Shown here one piece after another: positions 1 to 6,438 of a DNA stretch of 6,522 nucleotides. The stretch is from NCBI GenBank assembly GCA_028694715.1, contig JAQVKJ010000080.1, positions 1-6,522 on the forward strand. Reading direction: 5' to 3'. How positions within the stretch are numbered: the stretch's first letter is position 1; each line of letters opens with the position of its first letter. Below the pieces are notes generated by a model that saw only the letters and a list, made by a program, of their open reading frames with translations, was not told the DNA's origin and did not search any database. The position numbers and the translations under genes were made by a program. This DNA is from Weeksellaceae bacterium (GTDB lineage Bacteria > Bacteroidota > Bacteroidia > Flavobacteriales > Weeksellaceae).

Positions 1-6
1 GTTTTA

Positions 7-729
7 ATGGCTGATTTTATGTCGGTGGATTTTGTGTTGTTTGGCTCCATGTTTCTACTCGGTCTGGGTGGAAGTCTCCATTGTTTGGGCATGTGTGGAC
101 CTTTGGTCATGGCCGTGCCCTTTCCAAAGAAGCATAGAAATTCCGGTAGCAAGCTGCTCTATTTTTTTGGAAAAGCAATGGCATACGGTATCCTCGGAAT
201 CTTGATTGGTTTGCTCGGATTGAAGGCAATTTGGGGCGACTCCCAAAGATTTCTTTCTGTTCTGGCAGGCATACTGATTTTATTGATGGTGATTTTTCCC
301 ATCATAAAACCCAGAATCGGGAAGTTCTATTTCCATAAAAGCTTTCAATCCATTTTTCAAAAAATCAAACAACAACCCAGGTGGTATCATTTCTTTCAAT
401 TGGGTTTTTTGAACGGACTATTGCCCTGTGGCATGGTCTATATGGCAATGGCGGCCGCTCTGACCAGCGGGAGTCCCCTTGAAGGCTTCTTTGCAATGTT
501 GTTTTTCGGGTTCGGTACTACCCCCATTCTTTGGCTGATTGCAGTTCTGAGAACCAATGTGAAAATTGATTTGAAAAAGAAACTCAAACCATTGACCATC
601 ACGCTTTCAGTCCTCGTTGGTGTATTGCTGATTCTTCGTGGTCTGAACCTTGGCATTCCGCACATCAGTCCCAAAATGGATACTTCACAGGAGATAGAAT
701 CCCACGGACATCACCATCATTCTCACTAA
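7..729 (+). CDS. TauE/SafE-family (DsbD_2-like) membrane protein with His-rich tail, probable metal transporter for cbb3 oxidase assembly
   Basis: A 240-residue inner-membrane protein with about six hydrophobic helices (roughly residues 10-37, 52-73, 82-100, 128-152, 157-180 and 196-215). The first helix carries HCLGMCGP (25-32, with C26 and C30) and the fourth carries GLLPCGMVY (137-145, with C141). This paired pattern is typical of the short TauE/SafE proteins matched by the DsbD_2 / cytochrome c biogenesis transmembrane family. In Bacteroidetes these commonly follow the ccoNOPGH genes and are thought to help supply copper to cbb3 oxidase. The C-terminus ends ESHGHHHHSH, with six histidines among the last eight residues, which should bind Cu, Ni or Zn. 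The ATG at 7 overlaps a possible upstream stop (TAATG, bases 5-9), suggesting coupling to a gene left of the window; a second in-frame ATG at 19 is possible. The family call is solid. The transported ion is inferred, and sulfite export is unlikely to be the real role. Confidence 0.85.
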   Translation: MADFMSVDFVLFGSMFLLGLGGSLHCLGMCGPLVMAVPFPKKHRNSGSKLLYFFGKAMAYGILGILIGLLGLKAIWGDSQRFLSVLAGILILLMVIFPIIKPRIGKFYFHKSFQSIFQKIKQQPRWYHFFQLGFLNGLLPCGMVYMAMAAALTSGSPLEGFFAMLFFGFGTTPILWLIAVLRTNVKIDLKKKLKPLTITLSVLVGVLLILRGLNLGIPHISPKMDTSQEIESHGHHHHSH

Positions 730-734
730 GAATC

Positions 735-765
735 CAAAAAAATTATTCCTTCACGATTTTTTTTG
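735..765. terminator. Possible bidirectional AT-rich terminator between convergent genes
   Basis: CAAAAAAAT at 735-743 is the inverse of the ATTTTTTTTG run at 756-765, so each strand can form an A-tract/T-tract stem followed by a T run in the RNA. The element lies at the meeting point of two convergent genes whose stop codons are only 13 bases apart, and it overlaps the last codons of the peptidase gene. The stem has almost no G-C pairs, so it would be weak. The call rests mainly on position. Confidence 0.2.
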
Positions 766-2608
766 TTTGTAATTGATTTTGGGTATGCACCTGAATCAGA
801 TAAACGCCCTTGGGCAGTTTTTGAGTCGGCAGTTGGATTTGGTTTTGATGAACATCGGAATGCTGCTCAATCAACTTGCCTGAAGCATCGAACAGCACAA
901 TTTGATCGATGGTTTCGCTGCTTTCTATATTCAAAAGCCCACGAACCGGGTTGGGATAAATTTTCAATCCGCTTTCCACATTCGTATCCTCGGTATTCAA
1001 TACAGCACTACTAATTACGCAAACGATGTCTGAACCCGGGTTGGGAACGAAAGAATCCACGCTGAAATTCAAATCACTCACCAAAAAAGTGTGTTGTGCG
1101 TTGTTCAAATTAATTCTTTTGACGGTTTTTTGTCCAGCGGATCCTCTGAATTCAATTTCAAATGGCATATGAAAAAAAGGCACAGAACTGTGGGAACCGC
1201 TTTGCTGTATGTTGACGGTTACTTCGTTGCTGCCGAAGGATTTGTTGACATGAATGTCCATAACCGGATGGCCTTCACCGTAAATCCAGTCGTGAAAGTA
1301 GTCACCCCAATCGGTGTTGGTCTCTGCTTCCAGAAAGGCCCTGAGGCTTTCGGTATCGGCATAACCCCAAGAGAAATCCGGGTAGTCAAGAAAATTTTTG
1401 AGGGTTTGAAAAAACAGTTCGTCATCATTGAGCATATAGCGAATCAGGTGAACCACCATTGAGCCTTTTTTGTATGTCAGCCGACTATTGAAAGTCCTGC
1501 TTTCGCTTTCAGCATCAGGATTGTAAACCGAGCCGTCATACTGAACCGTTATGGTTTCTCTTCTATCTGTTTTCCAGTCGATGAAATCCTGTTCACCGTA
1601 ATAATATTCTGTGAGCAGACCGGTGCAATAGTCTGCAAAGCCTTCATTGATCCAGATGTCGTGCCAAGTAGCACAAGTCACTTTGTTTCCAAACCACATG
1701 TGTGCCAGTTCGTGAACCACCAAATTAAATGTGAATTTTCCCACAAAACTCATTGTAGAATGTTCCATGCCGCCATTTCTGTTCCATTGTGCATGGCCGT
1801 ACTTTTCGTTCTTGTAAGGGTATTCGCCAAACATTTCGCTCAGGACCAGCATATGTTCCGGTACCTGGTCCAGTTGTGAAGTCCAATTGGACATGGTTTC
1901 GGGATAGAGATAATTGATTATTGGAATGGTGGTTCCGCCGATCTCAACCGAATTGTTGTATTCTGCATAATTGGTTAGAGCAATTCCAACCAGATAAACG
2001 GGAATCGGATAATTGTGCTGCCAGTGGGTAACCGACATTCCGTTTCCGGCAGCTTCCACCGACTGAAGCAATCCGTTGGAGGCTACTTTGAATTCGGTGG
2101 GATGGGTCACATAAATGTCCATTTTATTGACTTTGTCTATCAAATCATCTTTGCAAACCCACCAGCTCGAACCATGCCAAGGCTCTGCAATGGTTTCTAT
2201 TACAGGAACATTCGCGTGTTCTCCCAGCGTCAGACCTGTGGAAGTGGACGCATCGCCTGAAAAACTGATGGAAACAGAATCCAGTGTATTTTCTGGAATC
2301 AGTTCAGGCAACGGAATGTTCAGCACATCACCCGTACGGCTATAAGTGCTGATTGGATTATCGTGATAAGTAATGGACTGTATTTGCAGATTCTGTTTTG
2401 CATTGATTTTGAACAATGACAAATCAGCGGTGGTATTAAAATGAACGGTAGTGGTACCAGAAAATGCACTCTCGTAAGGGTTAAGATTCATCTCAAGTCT
2501 GTAGGAAAGTGGTTCATAATCGGTTTCCAACAATGTTCCTTCGGTTTGATTTTGACCGAATCCTTGTGAAATTGTCAGCAGAAAAAGGAGTAAAATGTAT
2601 TTTCTCAT
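743..2608 (-). CDS. Secreted M1-family zinc aminopeptidase with T9SS type A C-terminal sorting domain
   Basis: A 621-residue gluzincin predicted to cut residues from the N-termini of peptides outside the cell. In order it has a Sec signal peptide (about 1-19, ending GFGQ), an N-terminal beta domain (about 30-215), a catalytic domain (about 216-445), a short beta region, and a T9SS sorting domain (about 546-621). Visible motifs are GGMEH (279-283, replacing the classical GxMEN exopeptidase motif), HELAH (299-303; zinc ligands H299 and H303, catalytic E300), the third ligand E322 in NEGFA with exact HExxH-x18-E spacing, and Y379 in TYKKG, matching the transition-state tyrosine of M1 enzymes. 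The tail has a YPNP motif (551-554), GVYLIQV and a basic end (TKKIVKE), as in proteins exported by T9SS and anchored or released at the surface. All catalytic residues are present, so it should be active. The ATG at 2608 is chosen because it directly precedes the signal peptide. It is likely monocistronic, with 139 bases to the next upstream gene. Probable role: peptide nutrition. Confidence 0.93.
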   Translation of the reverse strand: MRKYILLLFLLTISQGFGQNQTEGTLLETDYEPLSYRLEMNLNPYESAFSGTTTVHFNTTADLSLFKINAKQNLQIQSITYHDNPISTYSRTGDVLNIPLPELIPENTLDSVSISFSGDASTSTGLTLGEHANVPVIETIAEPWHGSSWWVCKDDLIDKVNKMDIYVTHPTEFKVASNGLLQSVEAAGNGMSVTHWQHNYPIPVYLVGIALTNYAEYNNSVEIGGTTIPIINYLYPETMSNWTSQLDQVPEHMLVLSEMFGEYPYKNEKYGHAQWNRNGGMEHSTMSFVGKFTFNLVVHELAHMWFGNKVTCATWHDIWINEGFADYCTGLLTEYYYGEQDFIDWKTDRRETITVQYDGSVYNPDAESESRTFNSRLTYKKGSMVVHLIRYMLNDDELFFQTLKNFLDYPDFSWGYADTESLRAFLEAETNTDWGDYFHDWIYGEGHPVMDIHVNKSFGSNEVTVNIQQSGSHSSVPFFHMPFEIEFRGSAGQKTVKRINLNNAQHTFLVSDLNFSVDSFVPNPGSDIVCVISSAVLNTEDTNVESGLKIYPNPVRGLLNIESSETIDQIVLFDASGKLIEQHSDVHQNQIQLPTQKLPKGVYLIQVHTQNQLQTKKIVKE

Positions 2609-2747
2609 CTTGATGAATTTGTAGGAAATTAAGTTTAAAAGTAAACAAATTGAATTGAAATCCAGACTGAACTTTGTAATTTAACTTTTCATCACCAAAA
2701 GAATGATATGTATATTAACTGAATGGATGATTCAATCAAAGAATTCG

Positions 2748-3782
2748 TTACTTTCTTTTCTTTTTCTTCTTTAGGTTCAGCATCGTTCCCGGTTTGGGTT
2801 GCTCTCCGATTTCCATTCGGTTTAACGAATAAAGCTTTTTGAGTTTTATTCCGTTTTTTTGTGCAATCAGGTACATATCATCACCTGGTTGAACTTTGTA
2901 TGTATTCACGACACCTTTGTTTTTCTTTTTGTCGAAAAACACAAGTTGCCCCGCCCTGATTGTTCCATTGAGTGGAAGTTCATTGTATTCGGCCAATCTT
3001 TTTGGGCGGTGATTGTAAAGTTTTCCGATGCTTTTGAAAGTTTCATTTTCTCGTGCAATGACATAATTGACGCCCACAGGATGTTTTTTTACTCTTTGCA
3101 CCGGACTCTCTGGACGGCTGTAGTCCACTGTTGATTCGATAGGGGTTTGGGATTCATCTATTTCATCCTGAATTGCTGCCGCAATCACATCTTCAATTGC
3201 CTCCTCTTGATAATTAGAAAGTGCGATGATGTCAGAAGGCCCGTATAGTTCAACCAACAATGCTTCAACCTGATTTGAACTAATTTTGTCAAACATGTTT
3301 AACTGATATTTTTCAATGCTCGAAATCAACAACTGTGGATACTTGGGGTTGGTTGCATAACCTGCTTTCTTTAGCCCGTTTGCCCAAGCCCGGTAATCGT
3401 GTATATCGAGTTTGAATAAATCTTTGTAGAATGGTCTTTCGGCCAGAAATTTAGAGTGATCTCTGTAGCTTTCCATCACCGAACCATAAGCCCTGAAACA
3501 CTCGTTGGGTGCGTCATCGTTATGCCGAATGACCGGTCCGGTCCATTCCTTTTTGCATTTGATGCCGAAATGATTGTTGGCAATGTCCGCCAATCGGCTT
3601 TGTCCTCCGCCGGTTTCAAGGATGCCCTGCGATAGTGTGATACTGGCAGGAATTTTATACAATTCCATCTCTTCGACCGCCAGTTTTGCGTACTTTCTGA
3701 TGTAATCAATATTCTTTGAATCCTGTGCAATCATCAGGGTCGATAAAAAGAAAACTACTAAAGCAACTGTCTTTTTCATCAT
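2748..3782 (-). CDS. GH73 glucosaminidase (peptidoglycan hydrolase) with C-terminal LysM domains
   Basis: A 344-residue exported cell-wall hydrolase expected to cleave the glycan strands of peptidoglycan. The signal peptide is about 1-19 (ends LMIAQ). The GH73 domain spans about 24-165, with the predicted catalytic glutamate E56 in SQGILETGGGQS, followed by NNHFGIKC (69-76), FRAYGSVMESYRDHS (96-110) and GYATNPKYP (141-149), all typical of the FlgJ/AtlA-like family. An acidic linker (about 180-220) leads to a degenerate LysM (about 238-284) and a clearer LysM (about 293-338, starting TYKVQPGDDMYLIAQ), which would bind peptidoglycan. The protein ends in a strongly basic tail of lysines and arginine. 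Two adjacent ATGs (3782 and 3779) give MMKK. The first overlaps the stop of the upstream PLP-enzyme gene by 4 bases (ATGA) and the second by 1 base; either implies translational coupling. It is the last gene of the four-gene unit, and no clear terminator follows. Role: wall turnover or daughter-cell separation (inferred). Confidence 0.92.
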   Translation of the reverse strand: MMKKTVALVVFFLSTLMIAQDSKNIDYIRKYAKLAVEEMELYKIPASITLSQGILETGGGQSRLADIANNHFGIKCKKEWTGPVIRHNDDAPNECFRAYGSVMESYRDHSKFLAERPFYKDLFKLDIHDYRAWANGLKKAGYATNPKYPQLLISSIEKYQLNMFDKISSNQVEALLVELYGPSDIIALSNYQEEAIEDVIAAAIQDEIDESQTPIESTVDYSRPESPVQRVKKHPVGVNYVIARENETFKSIGKLYNHRPKRLAEYNELPLNGTIRAGQLVFFDKKKNKGVVNTYKVQPGDDMYLIAQKNGIKLKKLYSLNRMEIGEQPKPGTMLNLKKKKKRK

Positions 3783-4690
3783 TCAATTTCTGGTTGATTC
3801 TTTGATTTTAATTTTTGATTCATAGCCACAATTCCCTGTAAACCACCGGTGTGCACCGCAAGAATTTTGCTTCCTTCCACAAAATAATCATTCAGTATCA
3901 TGTCTTCGATTCCAAACATCATTTTGGCGGTATAAACCGGATCCAAAGTTAAGCCGAATTTCCTTTTAAATTTGTTAATGAAATCAATAAGTTCAGGGTT
4001 CTGCTTCGCAAATCCTCCAAAATGATAACGATGAATCAACTCAAAATTGTCATTGTAAACATATTTTTTAATTTCTTCATATAAATATTCCGAATTTTTT
4101 AATGCCGGAAAACCGAGTATTTTCTGATGCTTTTTGGCGGAATTGATGATGCCTGCCAGCGTTCCGCCAGTACCCACCGCACAACAGATGTAATCAAATT
4201 CAAAAGTATGATTGCCCTGAATCTCTTCGCAACCCCTGACGGCGGCCGTATTGGTTCCGCCTTCTGGTAGGATGTAAACATTTCCAAATTCATTTTTCAC
4301 TGCATCAAGAAATCCGCTTTCTGACTTTTGCCTGTATTTTTCTCTGCTGATAAACCTGAGTTCCATTCCACAGCTTTCAGCAAAGGTAAGCGTCGGATTC
4401 TGCACGATTTTCTCGGTAAGTTCATCTCCGCGAATAACGCCGATGGTCTTGAAACCAAATGCCCTTCCGGCTGCGGAAACTGCATGAATATGATTGGAGT
4501 ATGCACCGCCAAAAGTGAGTATGGCTGAATAATTACCGTCTTCAAATGCTTTCAGATTGTATTTTAATTTTCTGTATTTATTACCCGAAATCAAAGGGTG
4601 AAGCAAATCCTCTCTCAATATATGAACTTCTGCCCCGTTACGGCTGTACAGGTATTGGACCGGGGATTGTATGTTGGGAAAATCAATCAC
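3779..4690 (-). CDS. PLP-dependent D-cysteine desulfhydrase / ACC deaminase family enzyme
   Basis: A 303-residue cytoplasmic fold-type II PLP enzyme. The PLP-binding lysine is K38 in SGNKYRKLKY, the substrate carboxylate loop is GGAYSNHIHA (61-70, with S65, N66, H67), and the phosphate-binding loop is GTGGTLAG (173-180). The family includes ACC deaminase, which opens the cyclopropane ring to 2-oxobutyrate and ammonia, and D-cysteine desulfhydrase, which gives pyruvate, H2S and ammonia. In ACC deaminase a tyrosine-glutamate pair (Tyr294-Glu295) and a leucine (Leu322) are diagnostic. Here the matching sites read DPVYT (Y253-T254) and HTGG (T281), which fits the desulfhydrase type. The start is GTG at 4690, overlapping the TGA of the preceding HExxH gene (GTGA); no in-frame ATG lies nearby upstream. 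Its own stop overlaps the start of the glucosaminidase gene. It is slightly shorter than the usual 325-340 residues. Family call is strong; substrate call is moderate. Confidence 0.88.
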   Translation of the reverse strand: MIDFPNIQSPVQYLYSRNGAEVHILREDLLHPLISGNKYRKLKYNLKAFEDGNYSAILTFGGAYSNHIHAVSAAGRAFGFKTIGVIRGDELTEKIVQNPTLTFAESCGMELRFISREKYRQKSESGFLDAVKNEFGNVYILPEGGTNTAAVRGCEEIQGNHTFEFDYICCAVGTGGTLAGIINSAKKHQKILGFPALKNSEYLYEEIKKYVYNDNFELIHRYHFGGFAKQNPELIDFINKFKRKFGLTLDPVYTAKMMFGIEDMILNDYFVEGSKILAVHTGGLQGIVAMNQKLKSKNQPEIE

Positions 4691-5013
4691 AGATATTTGA
4701 TAAATGACCAGAGTTTTCGATTTTTCAGGTAATCAAAATTCTTTTCGTTGGTGTAAGCTTCTCGTTCAAAACAAATATTGAAATATGCGGTATGCCTGTT
4801 TTTGTATTGAATCCATCGAATCAGAAACTCAATTCCGTACCATAAAAAAAAGGGCAACCACAGCATCTCCAATTGTTGTCTGAGATGTATTCGCTCATGA
4901 AACATTACAACCTTGTTTTCCTTCAGTAGTTTTTCTTTCAAAAACACGAAAGGATAAATCGTCAGTCCTCTGAATTTTTTTCTGAATAATTTTGGAAAAA
5001 CCACTATAAACAT
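4687..5013 (-). CDS. Small membrane-associated HExxH protein, putative mini-metallopeptidase (uncharacterised)
   Basis: A 108-residue basic protein not assigned to a named family. It has a short N-terminal stretch (IVVFPKLFRKKFRGLTIYPF), then HERIH (39-43) in the context VVMFHERIHLRQQLEML. A hydrophobic helix follows at about 51-67 (LWLPFFLWYGIEFLIRWI), and then FEREAYTNE (82-90). HExxH followed about 40 residues later by a glutamate in a FEREAY context is the arrangement expected for a gluzincin zinc site (H39, H43, and E83 or E85 as third ligand). Short proteins of this type occur in Bacteroidetes, usually labelled hypothetical. There is no signal peptide; the helix may sit in or against the inner membrane. 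The stop overlaps the GTG of the PLP-enzyme gene by 4 bases, and 18 bases separate it from the lipoprotein gene upstream, so it belongs to the same unit. A protease role is inferred from the motif alone, and the protein is very small for a complete peptidase. Confidence 0.75.
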   Translation of the reverse strand: MFIVVFPKLFRKKFRGLTIYPFVFLKEKLLKENKVVMFHERIHLRQQLEMLWLPFFLWYGIEFLIRWIQYKNRHTAYFNICFEREAYTNEKNFDYLKNRKLWSFIKYL

Positions 5014-5017
5014 AATA

Positions 5018-5025
5018 CAAAAGTA
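5018..5025 (-). promoter_or_regulatory. Candidate internal -7 element (TACTTTTG) just before the HExxH gene
   Basis: The minus strand reads TACTTTTG, a perfect match to the Bacteroidetes -7 consensus TAnnTTTG, ending only 4 bases before the ATG at 5013. Transcription from it would start at or next to the ATG and give a leaderless mRNA. No TTG was found at the expected -33 position, so a chance match in the short intergenic gap is quite possible. Confidence 0.25.
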
Positions 5026-5031
5026 AGGATT

Positions 5032-5511
5032 TTATTGGGTCAGATTGAGTCCGAATTCTTTGGCGAAATTATTCTGAGCATCGAGCAATTCATCGTTGAT
5101 TTTCAGATAATTGTTTAGTTCTTTTTGAATTAACACCAAATGGGATGAATCAATTTTTTTTAATCTCTCTTCGGTATTGAGCAGATAAAAAATACTGTCG
5201 AGTTCTTCATTGTCAAAATAACTGACAGTATATGAATAATATTTAGCAGCCACATTCTTTAATTCCCCATTTCCTTTATAGTCCTCAGATTTTATGGCTT
5301 CTGTAAGTCCTAATTCCGCTTGCTCGATTAGCTTTTTTCTAAGTTCACCTATCTGTTTGTAGGAAGTATGTTCTTTAAATATTGTGTCTATATAGGCTTC
5401 GATCTGCAACTGAGGACGAATCAGTGCATCATTGTACTGCGATGCAGTTTCTCCACAACTACTCAGCCAAACCAAAGTTGACAACAAAATCAAACAAAAG
5501 GGATGTTTCAT
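5032..5511 (-). CDS. Small lipoprotein of unknown function, mostly alpha-helical
   Basis: A 159-residue exported lipoprotein starting MKHPF. Its signal sequence ends in a lipobox LSSC, with C19 as the predicted lipidated cysteine followed by GETAS. No clear Lys/Asp/Glu-rich surface-export tag follows the cysteine, so the final leaflet is uncertain. The mature part is charged and predicted helical (IEAYIDTIF, KQIGELRKKLIEQAELGL, EERLKKI) and ends with an AQNNFAKEFGL segment. The layout loosely resembles small Bacteroidetes lipoproteins annotated as LIC11966-like surface proteins, but this is a weak impression. The reading frame can be extended to a TTG at 5529, adding six residues (MKKSLD). 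ATG 5511 is preferred because the signal peptide then begins normally and because TTG 5529 forms part of a consensus -7 promoter element. It is the first gene of the four-gene unit, 18 bases before the HExxH gene. Confidence 0.82.
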   Translation of the reverse strand: MKHPFCLILLSTLVWLSSCGETASQYNDALIRPQLQIEAYIDTIFKEHTSYKQIGELRKKLIEQAELGLTEAIKSEDYKGNGELKNVAAKYYSYTVSYFDNEELDSIFYLLNTEERLKKIDSSHLVLIQKELNNYLKINDELLDAQNNFAKEFGLNLTQ

Positions 5512-5526
5512 ATCCAATGATTTCTT

Positions 5527-5559
5527 CAAATATAAAAAATTCCTGATTTACAAATCCAA
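5527..5559 (-). promoter_or_regulatory. Candidate promoter of the four-gene unit (TAnnTTTG type)
   Basis: The minus strand carries TATATTTG at 5534-5527, an exact match to the -7 consensus of Bacteroidetes sigma factor. Upstream TTG triplets lie at 5559-5557 (22-base spacer) and 5553-5551 (16-base spacer); the first falls in the 17-23 range reported for flavobacteria. Transcription would begin near 5520, giving a leader of about ten bases before ATG 5511. This would drive the lipoprotein, HExxH, PLP-enzyme and glucosaminidase genes. Confidence 0.5.
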
Positions 5560-5601
5560 GCAAGTCGGTTCAAACCTTTAATCCTACTTATTTTCCAATG
5601 C

Positions 5602-5633
5602 TTGATTCGATTTTTTTGGTTCAATTATTTTTA
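5602..5633 (+). promoter_or_regulatory. Candidate promoter of the HipA-like gene
   Basis: TTG at 5602-5604 is followed after 21 bases by TATTTTTA at 5626-5633, which matches TAnnTTTG except for the last base. This would place the transcription start near 5640, with a leader of about 20 bases. A second, poorer option is TTG 5616-5618 with GAAATTTG 5635-5642. The region is AT-rich, so chance matches are easy. Confidence 0.3.
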
Positions 5634-5658
5634 TGAAATTTGGCTTAAAATAAAATGA

Positions 5659-6438
5659 ATGGAGCTGAGAAAAGCCAATCTGAGTCGCTATATTCTTCCG
5701 CTTCGCGAGGGCGGGTCGCTACCGGCACTGGCTGAAGCCGACGACGGATTCAAGTATGTGGTCAAATTCAAAGGCTCGGGTCATCGTGAGAAGTCGGTCA
5801 TTGCTGAACTTTTGGGTGGAGAAATTGCGAGAAAACTTGGTCTGAAAATTCCTGAAATCATTTTTCTCCATTTGGACGAAGCCTTTGGCAGAACAGAAGG
5901 CGATGAGGAAATTCAGGATTTACTCAAACTCAGTCAGGGAACCAATCTGGGCATACATTTTTTGTCAGGGGCGGTCAATTACGACCCCAATGTAATGAAA
6001 GTTGACAGCCAAACCGCTTCCAAAATCGTTTGGCTCGATGCCTTCATTACCAATGTGGACAGGACTTTCAAAAATACCAATATGCTGATGTGGCACAAAG
6101 AACTTTGGCTGATTGACCATGGTTCTTCTTTTTATTTTCATCACAGTTGGGACAACTGGGAAGCCAATGCATTGAGTGAATTTAAATTCATCAGCGACCA
6201 TATTCTTTTGGCCGAAGCCGCCGAGCTCGAAAAAGCAGATGAAGAATTGCGGGTACTGATTACCGATGATTTTATCAGTAAATTGGTTGGACTAATCCCC
6301 GATGAGTGGCTGAATTTTGATTTGAGCCAAACACCAGCGGAGCTTAGAAAAGTTTATGCCGACTTTATGCGATTGAGAATTAAGAATACTGAGAATTTCG
6401 TTAAACAAGCTTTGGATGCAAGACAGAATCTTATATGA
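5659..6438 (+). CDS. Short stand-alone HipA-like kinase (HipA_2 type)
   Basis: A 259-residue cytoplasmic protein with a kinase core like that of HipA. Visible elements are the nucleotide-binding lysine K36 in YVVKFKGSG, a helix-C glutamate (E50 or E55 in AELLGGEIARKLGL), the family-typical EIQDLL (84-89) and NLGIHFLSGAVNYDP (96-110), and the catalytic loop WLDAFITNVDRTFKNTN (125-141). In that loop D134 and N139 show the same D-x4-N spacing as HipA D309/N314. The DFG-equivalent is DHG (153-155). All key residues are present, so ATP binding and phosphotransfer are plausible. It is far shorter than classical HipA (about 440 residues), lacks the N-terminal HipA domain, and has no HipB-like DNA-binding neighbour. 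ATG 5659 is chosen as the first in-frame start; a competing out-of-frame ATG lies 4 bases upstream. The 3' end overlaps a DUF3037 gene by 23 bases. Substrate is unknown; a toxin role is possible but not shown. Confidence 0.87.
   Translation: MELRKANLSRYILPLREGGSLPALAEADDGFKYVVKFKGSGHREKSVIAELLGGEIARKLGLKIPEIIFLHLDEAFGRTEGDEEIQDLLKLSQGTNLGIHFLSGAVNYDPNVMKVDSQTASKIVWLDAFITNVDRTFKNTNMLMWHKELWLIDHGSSFYFHHSWDNWEANALSEFKFISDHILLAEAAELEKADEELRVLITDDFISKLVGLIPDEWLNFDLSQTPAELRKVYADFMRLRIKNTENFVKQALDARQNLI

Noticed and set aside
451..458. GCGGCCGC eight-base GC palindrome in AT-rich DNA
   Set aside because: It encodes ordinary alanine-rich residues of a membrane helix (AMAAAL), with no sign of vector or junction sequence.
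763..2345. Plus-strand open frames of about 70-120 codons within the M1 peptidase region
   Set aside because: They lie fully antisense to an intact gene with all catalytic motifs, and their translations show no recognisable domains.
2609..2700. Promoter search upstream of the M1 peptidase gene
   Set aside because: The best -7 match is TCAATTTG (minus strand, 2653-2646), one mismatch from consensus, but no TTG lies at a proper spacing. A promoter must exist nearby but cannot be placed.
2720..2734. Small inverted repeat TGAAT/ATTCA after the glucosaminidase gene
   Set aside because: The stem has only five base pairs, mostly A-T, and no T-tract follows on the minus strand, so it does not support a terminator call.
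5567..5576. Interrupted palindrome GGTT-CA-AACC between the divergent genes
   Set aside because: Four-base arms with a two-base gap are expected by chance; no second copy or recognisable operator pattern was seen.
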